DNA of 64,000 nt from NCBI RefSeq assembly GCF_024714495.1, contig NZ_JAMZMJ010000018.1:34507-98506 (forward strand), written 5' to 3'. The DNA comes from Marinoscillum pacificum (GTDB taxonomy: Bacteria > Bacteroidota > Bacteroidia > Cytophagales > Cyclobacteriaceae). The notes beneath the pieces are model-generated. The model ran no database searches. It was not told the origin of the DNA and saw only the letters and a list, made by a program, of their open reading frames with translations. A program made the translations under genes and the position numbers. Below are positions 60,098 to 64,000 of this stretch, in pieces; position 1 is the stretch's first letter; each line of letters begins with the position of its first letter.

Positions 60098-61394
60098 TGC
60101 TTTTTTTAACAGTTTCAATGATTAAAACACTAAGTACCACGGTATATTCCAAAACCAACCAACCCGCAGATAGTTCGAATCCGGTGCTGGTGTAGCCAAA
60201 ATAAGTTACGAAGATTAGCAATGACCAGATGATAGGAAACCAATATTTTGTTAGCACGCCGAGCATAATCAATGGAATGATGTACCATGGATGCACGGTG
60301 GTGGCCAATGCCAAATAGATGGTCAATGACCAAAGCATGATCTCTTCAATGCTCCACTGCCTTTTCTTCCCAATCCAGGCAATGAGAAGAATGGCTAATA
60401 AAGTGACTATAGATAAGGCTGGTCCTAAAGTGCCTATGATGTTGTATCCTTTTACCCAAAATCCGATTTCTCGAATGAGGTAATAGATGCTGGCGTTGAA
60501 TTCAAATTTCTGAAAATACAAGCCTAAGCTCGATGACATGGACTCAATAAGTGCTGCATCGATCATGGGTAAGAAGGAAACCACTCCCAATATTCCTGCG
60601 ATCAATGTGGTGGTTACGCCTGATTTGAAGTCTTTTCGGAAAAGTAGTGCCGGCAAATAAATCAGTGGAAGCAGTTTGGTGGCGATGGCCAATCCAAATC
60701 CAATTCCTGATTTCCAGTAACTGGATTGCTTGAAATAGTAAATCCCGATCACCATAAAAGTGACCACCAGTAGTTCGAAGTGCAGATTGCCAACTCCTTC
60801 CAGAATCACCAAAGGATTCAGCCAATACCAGTTGGCTCTGACCAGGTCATGGCCTGAGCTTTTTAGTATTTTTCTGATGAAATAATAAGTGGTCAGATCA
60901 CCTGCCAGCAAAAAGAAGCGAATCACATTGGCTGAAACCAGCCAATTGTCATTGCCTATCCAGGAACTAAGCCAAAAGATGAATTGATTCAGCGGAGGAT
61001 AAATGGCAAAGTATTCCTTGGAGTTGAGTTTTTCATACAGCTCATAACTCAACCCGTCAGGCATAGCATCTTTAGTTGCAATGGTTGATGGAAGCTCTTC
61101 AAATGGGCTCATGCCATTTTGAATAAGCGCTCCATCCCAGATAAATCGATAGATGTCATCTGATAGCATCGGTAGACCTACGAATAACAGCAGTCGACTA
61201 GCCAGGCCTACGGTGAAAGTTGCGGATTGGGCAGGCGGAAACTTGCACAGCCAGAAATATCCAAAGAAAGCTGAAAAGTAGGCCAACCCTAAAGGCAACG
61301 TTTCATGTCTGGGGACAATCAAGCCCACGGTTGATATTCCAGCAATCAGAATAAAAATGCTTGTGTATTGTGCAGTATTATTCTGCTGTTGCAT
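60081..61394 (-). CDS. Polytopic membrane glycosyltransferase (GT87/ArnT-like mannosyltransferase)
   Basis: The 437-residue protein has about twelve membrane helices. Its first large loop has DDIYRFIWDGALIQNGMSPF, an acidic DD motif of the GT-C type typical of polyprenyl-phosphate-sugar-dependent transferases, and later YAIYPPLNQF-like aromatic stretches (EYFAIYPPLNQFIFW). GT87/PMT-like enzymes take mannose or another sugar from a lipid-linked donor at the outer face of the inner membrane. The two GT2 genes upstream can make such a donor, so a three-step glycan transfer route is likely (inference). Confidence 0.83.
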   Translation of the reverse strand: MQQQNNTAQYTSIFILIAGISTVGLIVPRHETLPLGLAYFSAFFGYFWLCKFPPAQSATFTVGLASRLLLFVGLPMLSDDIYRFIWDGALIQNGMSPFEELPSTIATKDAMPDGLSYELYEKLNSKEYFAIYPPLNQFIFWLSSWIGNDNWLVSANVIRFFLLAGDLTTYYFIRKILKSSGHDLVRANWYWLNPLVILEGVGNLHFELLVVTFMVIGIYYFKQSSYWKSGIGFGLAIATKLLPLIYLPALLFRKDFKSGVTTTLIAGILGVVSFLPMIDAALIESMSSSLGLYFQKFEFNASIYYLIREIGFWVKGYNIIGTLGPALSIVTLLAILLIAWIGKKRQWSIEEIMLWSLTIYLALATTVHPWYIIPLIMLGVLTKYWFPIIWSLLIFVTYFGYTSTGFELSAGWLVLEYTVVLSVLIIETVKKSNAKNS

Positions 61395-62838
61395 TAGGGA
61401 CTTTTTTCAAAGACAGGTAAAAAACGGATGCAAACCCAAGGCAGAGCATCAGGTGGAATAAGATCAATCCAAAATCTTTGAGCACAAATGCGGACATCAC
61501 CCCAAAAGCAAAATAAGCAGCCATGAAGCCTTCCAAAATCGTCAGGAAGGAGATCTTTTGTTTCAGGTAAGTATTTCCTTTCCAGCTGTCGGACTTGTTC
61601 ACAATGTTGAACTTTGGTGTTCTGATAAACGGCGTTTTGATGCCCAAATAGCCTTCCGTAACCGCAATGGCGTTATGCAAGGACATTCCCATCGAAAAGG
61701 TTAGGAAGAGCGGGAAATTCTTAATGTAATACGTCAGTGAAAAGTTCTTCGCCGTGGCTTTAGTGGCGATCCAGTAAAAGACCGTCATTCCTACAAAACC
61801 GATGATGAAGACACTCGCCAGATTGAATAGTAAGTTGAAATCTGGATTACCTTTTTTGATGTAGAGCATCGGTATAGACAATACCGCTCCAATGACTAGA
61901 AAAAGAAAAACCGAACTGTTAAGCAAGTGCAAAACCGCATGCCATTTGACGGGTGCACTTAGCTTGGATAGGATCACTTTGCCCAGGTTCTTGCGAGCAG
62001 TTTCTGCCGCACCTTTATTCCATCGGTATTGCTGTGACTTGATGGCCGGCACTAATACTGGCAGCTCCGCCGGGGAAGTGACATCCTCCAGGTATTTGAA
62101 CTTCCAACCTTTCAGCTGAGCTCGGTAACTCAAATCCAAATCTTCAGTAAGCGTATCATGTTGCCAACCGCCAGCATCTTCGATGCATGTCTTTCTCCAT
62201 ACGCCAGCCGTACCATTGAAGTTCATAAACTTACCAGAGCTATTTCGACCCAATTGCTCCACAGAGAAGTGTGCATTCAGCCCAAAGGCCTGCATTTTGG
62301 TCAGGATGCTGTAATCTTCATTGATGTGGCCCCAGCGAGTTTGCACCATCCCGATTTCATCTGAGAAGTGTGCCAGAGTTTTTAATAAAAAGTCCGGTTC
62401 CGGTAAGAAGTCCGCATCAAAGATGGCGATGAATTCACCAGTGGCTTTCTGAGTTCCATAAGCCAATGCTCCGGCTTTAAATCCCACACGCTCTGGTCGC
62501 TGGATGTGCTGCACATTGATGCCTTTTTGTTGCCATTCAGCCGTTTTGTTAGCAATGATCTCCACAGTTTCGTCTGTGGAGTCATCCAGTATCTGTATTT
62601 CCAGTTGATCCAAGGGATAGTCTAGTCGGCAGACCGCATCGATGAGGCGCTTTACCACATATTTTTCATTGTATACCGGCAGCTGTACGGTCACTTTCGG
62701 GTAGGAGGTAAGCTCCAGAGTAGCATTGGCCTTTCTTTTGGTTTTCTTATACAGAATGGCCAGATAGAGTTGTTCCAAACTAAAGATGCTGATGACCAAT
62801 AGCGCAACGATGTATCCGATGACAACAATCCAACTCAT
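61378..62838 (-). CDS. Cellulose-synthase-like GT2 membrane glycosyltransferase
   Basis: The 486-residue protein has an N-terminal membrane helix, a GT2 catalytic domain (about 50-300) and four C-terminal helices. The nucleotide and catalytic motifs are present: QLPVYNEKYVVKRLIDAV, FDADFLPEPDFL (DxD), TEDLDLSYRAQLKGW (TED) and QQYRWNKGA (QxxRW). This is the processive GT2 arrangement of cellulose, mannan or hyaluronan synthases, although single-transfer members also exist. The start is 2 bases after the stop of the GT2 gene upstream, and its end overlaps the mannosyltransferase gene by 17 bases. Confidence 0.92.
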   Translation of the reverse strand: MSWIVVIGYIVALLVISIFSLEQLYLAILYKKTKRKANATLELTSYPKVTVQLPVYNEKYVVKRLIDAVCRLDYPLDQLEIQILDDSTDETVEIIANKTAEWQQKGINVQHIQRPERVGFKAGALAYGTQKATGEFIAIFDADFLPEPDFLLKTLAHFSDEIGMVQTRWGHINEDYSILTKMQAFGLNAHFSVEQLGRNSSGKFMNFNGTAGVWRKTCIEDAGGWQHDTLTEDLDLSYRAQLKGWKFKYLEDVTSPAELPVLVPAIKSQQYRWNKGAAETARKNLGKVILSKLSAPVKWHAVLHLLNSSVFLFLVIGAVLSIPMLYIKKGNPDFNLLFNLASVFIIGFVGMTVFYWIATKATAKNFSLTYYIKNFPLFLTFSMGMSLHNAIAVTEGYLGIKTPFIRTPKFNIVNKSDSWKGNTYLKQKISFLTILEGFMAAYFAFGVMSAFVLKDFGLILFHLMLCLGFASVFYLSLKKVPNATAE

Positions 62839-62840
62839 GT

Positions 62841-63563
62841 TTAGAGGTATCTGAAAATGGTTAGAATGATTTTGTAGCCTGCCATGATGGTTCCCTTCAC
62901 TGTTCCTGAAACTTTGCTAACACCAATTCTCTGTCGATAGTTTACAGCAACTTCCGTGGTTTTCATTTTCAATTTAGCAGCTTTGAGTTGCATTTCTACC
63001 GTCCAGCCGTAATTTGTGTCCGCCATTTTCATCGCAAGCAGCGACGAATATTTTACCGCTCTGAATGGTCCCAAATCAGTGTACTCATGTTTGTAGAACC
63101 ACTTAATCAAACTGGTTGCCAGCCAGTTGCCAAAAACCTGCTGTGGAGTCATAGAACCGCGTTCTTTTCGCCCCAAAGCACGTGAGCCAATGACCATGTC
63201 CATTCCATCTTCCAGGATGGGTTTGACCAGTTCTGGTAACTGCTCCGGATAGTCCGAATGGTCCCCATCTAAGAACACCACAATGTCCGGATGAGTTGCA
63301 GATTGCGCTATATGATCCATGCCTTTCAAGCATGCCTGACCATATCCTCGCCGTTCTTCTTTGAGCGCCGTAGCTCCGTGCGATTGGGCTTTGTGGTACG
63401 TGTCATCAAACGAGCCATTGTCCACCACGATGATCTCACTGACCCAATCCTGAGGAATCTCATCTATGACCATCCCAACAGCATTTTGCTCATTGAATGC
63501 CGGAATAATCACACGTACATCTGGTCTCTTTTGGTTCGCCACACCTTTTAATTTCGCGGGCAA
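62841..63563 (-). CDS. DPM1-like GT2 glycosyltransferase
   Basis: The 240-residue protein has the GT2 fold of polyprenyl-phosphate sugar transferases: VRVIIPAFNEQNAVGMVIDEIP, SEIIVVDNGSFDDTYHKA, VVFLDGDHSDYPEQL (DxD) and VIGSRALGRKERGSMTPQQ. It lacks membrane helices, except for a hydrophobic C-terminal segment (GTIMAGYKIILTIFRYL). It probably makes a lipid-linked sugar donor for the GT-C transferase encoded downstream. The start is unclear: TTG at 63563 overlaps a -7-like box (TAACTTTG, 63561-63568, minus strand), and a GTG at 63542 would still give the whole domain. Confidence 0.9.
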   Translation of the reverse strand: MPAKLKGVANQKRPDVRVIIPAFNEQNAVGMVIDEIPQDWVSEIIVVDNGSFDDTYHKAQSHGATALKEERRGYGQACLKGMDHIAQSATHPDIVVFLDGDHSDYPEQLPELVKPILEDGMDMVIGSRALGRKERGSMTPQQVFGNWLATSLIKWFYKHEYTDLGPFRAVKYSSLLAMKMADTNYGWTVEMQLKAAKLKMKTTEVAVNYRQRIGVSKVSGTVKGTIMAGYKIILTIFRYL

Positions 63564-63913
63564 AGTTACCTTTTCGAAGTGCTAATCCCTTGTCCCATAC
63601 CAGACATTTGCTGTATTTACCTGGCAACTTCTATGGTGATCGTGTTTATAAGATGAATTTGCCTAGATAAGGAAATCGTCATTGCGAAGCTTAAGGGCGG
63701 ATAGAGGGAAGCAAGCTGAGGCAATCTCTTTGAAAAGGTAATGATGCCTTTAGCCATCATTTGGATTTAGGACGCCCCTCCGCTCAACTCCATTGCACCA
63801 GACCGGCGCTGGCGGGTCTGGCGCACCTCCGCATCTAGTTGTAGTAGATTGGGGAGTGGTAGAGCTTCGGGGTGGTCAGGTCCTGAAATAGGTTGACACA
63901 AACAGTGTCAAAA
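63564..63913. other. Gene-free region between the GT operon and the putative IS
   Basis: No convincing coding frame is seen in these 350 bases. They hold a -7-like box for the GT operon at 63561-63568, a REP-like repeat (63677-63728), a short stem AATGATG/CATCATT (63740-63761) and a GC-rich hairpin, CCAGACC (63798-63804) with GGTCTGG (63815-63821), in a locally GC-rich stretch unlike its surroundings. Such repeats commonly collect near insertion sequences. Confidence 0.5.
63677..63728. repeat. REP-like dispersed repeat
   Basis: It begins CGTCATTGCGAAG and ends GAGGCAATCTC, matching the dispersed 'GTCATTGCGA...GCAATC' repeat seen in many Bacteroidota. ATTGC and GCAAT at the ends are complementary. 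It is related in pattern to the TCATTTCGAC-type repeat at 54949. Confidence 0.55.
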
Positions 63914-64000
63914 ATGGATAAACAAGAAAAGTCAAATGACTTGGTAAAATACAAATCAGGCTCAGGTTATCGAGCGTCTTTCAAACATCATGTGGTTTTG
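63873..64000 (+). mobile_element. Left end of a probable insertion sequence, cut by the window edge
   Basis: A likely terminal sequence (TGGTCAGGTCCTGAAATAGG) is followed by the stem TTGACAC-AAACA-GTGTCAA (63893-63911), then by the coding start at 63914. The layout is that of an IS3-like element with the first transposase gene beginning close to the left end. The exact left boundary cannot be set without the right end. Confidence 0.4.
63914..64000 (+). CDS. Transposase-like protein, N-terminus only
   Basis: The frame is open from the ATG at 63914 to the right edge (29 codons). The product begins MDKQEKSNDLVKY and continues with SGSGYRASFKHHVV. The basic 'KYxSGSGYR.SF' start is, from memory, typical of the first open frame (helix-turn-helix OrfA) of IS3-family elements in Bacteroidota. 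Only the start is visible, so activity and family remain unproven. Confidence 0.45.
   Translation, partial: MDKQEKSNDLVKYKSGSGYRASFKHHVVL

Overview
The window looks like chromosomal DNA of a free-living, probably marine or soil member of the Bacteroidota, most likely order Cytophagales. The reasons are a SusC/SusD pair, a FecI/FecR/STN-type regulatory locus, type IX secretion (T9SS) genes and a T9SS sorting tail, many lipoproteins with SusD-like lipoboxes, a -7 promoter element of the TAnnTTTG type, and almost no Shine-Dalgarno sequences. No rRNA, tRNA, CRISPR array or prophage was seen. The only mobile element is a probable insertion sequence cut by the right edge. All names come from reading motifs; no database search was possible.

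Layout, left to right. 1-8 kb: a truncated secreted protein, a stand-alone receiver protein, a TonB-dependent receptor, a LytS/LytTR two-component pair and a multi-PAS sensor kinase. 8-18.4 kb: an ECF sigma factor, a FecR anti-sigma factor, a SusC with an STN signalling domain, SusD, then a beta/gamma-crystallin-tailed lipoprotein, a purple-acid-phosphatase-like lipoprotein and a convergent GDPD-like phosphodiesterase. No glycosidase is present, so this may be a nutrient locus for phosphorylated compounds rather than a classical glycan locus (inference). 18.5-27.7 kb: a PadR-regulated FtsX/MacB-type permease, a Bcr/CflA exporter, a Tat-exported dienelactone hydrolase, lipoproteins and a hybrid kinase. 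27.7-35.1 kb: a DUF1800/DUF1501/beta-barrel/lipoprotein operon and a PadR-PspC-DUF2807 operon.

35.3-46.2 kb: a PorV/PorQ-family protein overlapping a PorU2-type C25 peptidase (T9SS), a carboxypeptidase-regulatory-domain protein, an SCP2-like protein, a glutaminyl cyclotransferase, a universal stress protein and a Na+/H+ antiporter. 46.4-53.8 kb: DinB; an ABC transporter operon with a His-rich permease loop and a DUF3299-like protein, probably metal-related; then a translationally coupled hemJ-SCO-cytochrome c operon divergent from a Crp/Fnr regulator; and a sugar-porter MFS protein. 54-58 kb: a lipoprotein, an unusual dense array of hairpins plus a REP-like repeat, a group II PLP decarboxylase and a MocR regulator. 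58-63.6 kb: a leftward operon of two GT2 glycosyltransferases, a multi-membrane GT87-like mannosyltransferase, a rhodanese lipoprotein, a DUF2064/TIGR04282-like transferase and an unknown lipoprotein. 63.6-64 kb: a second REP-like repeat and the start of the putative insertion sequence.

The genome is compact. Several operons are coupled by ATGA overlaps, and three convergent gene pairs share their stop codons in a 4-base tail-to-tail overlap. Two genes have only a TTG as a plausible start.
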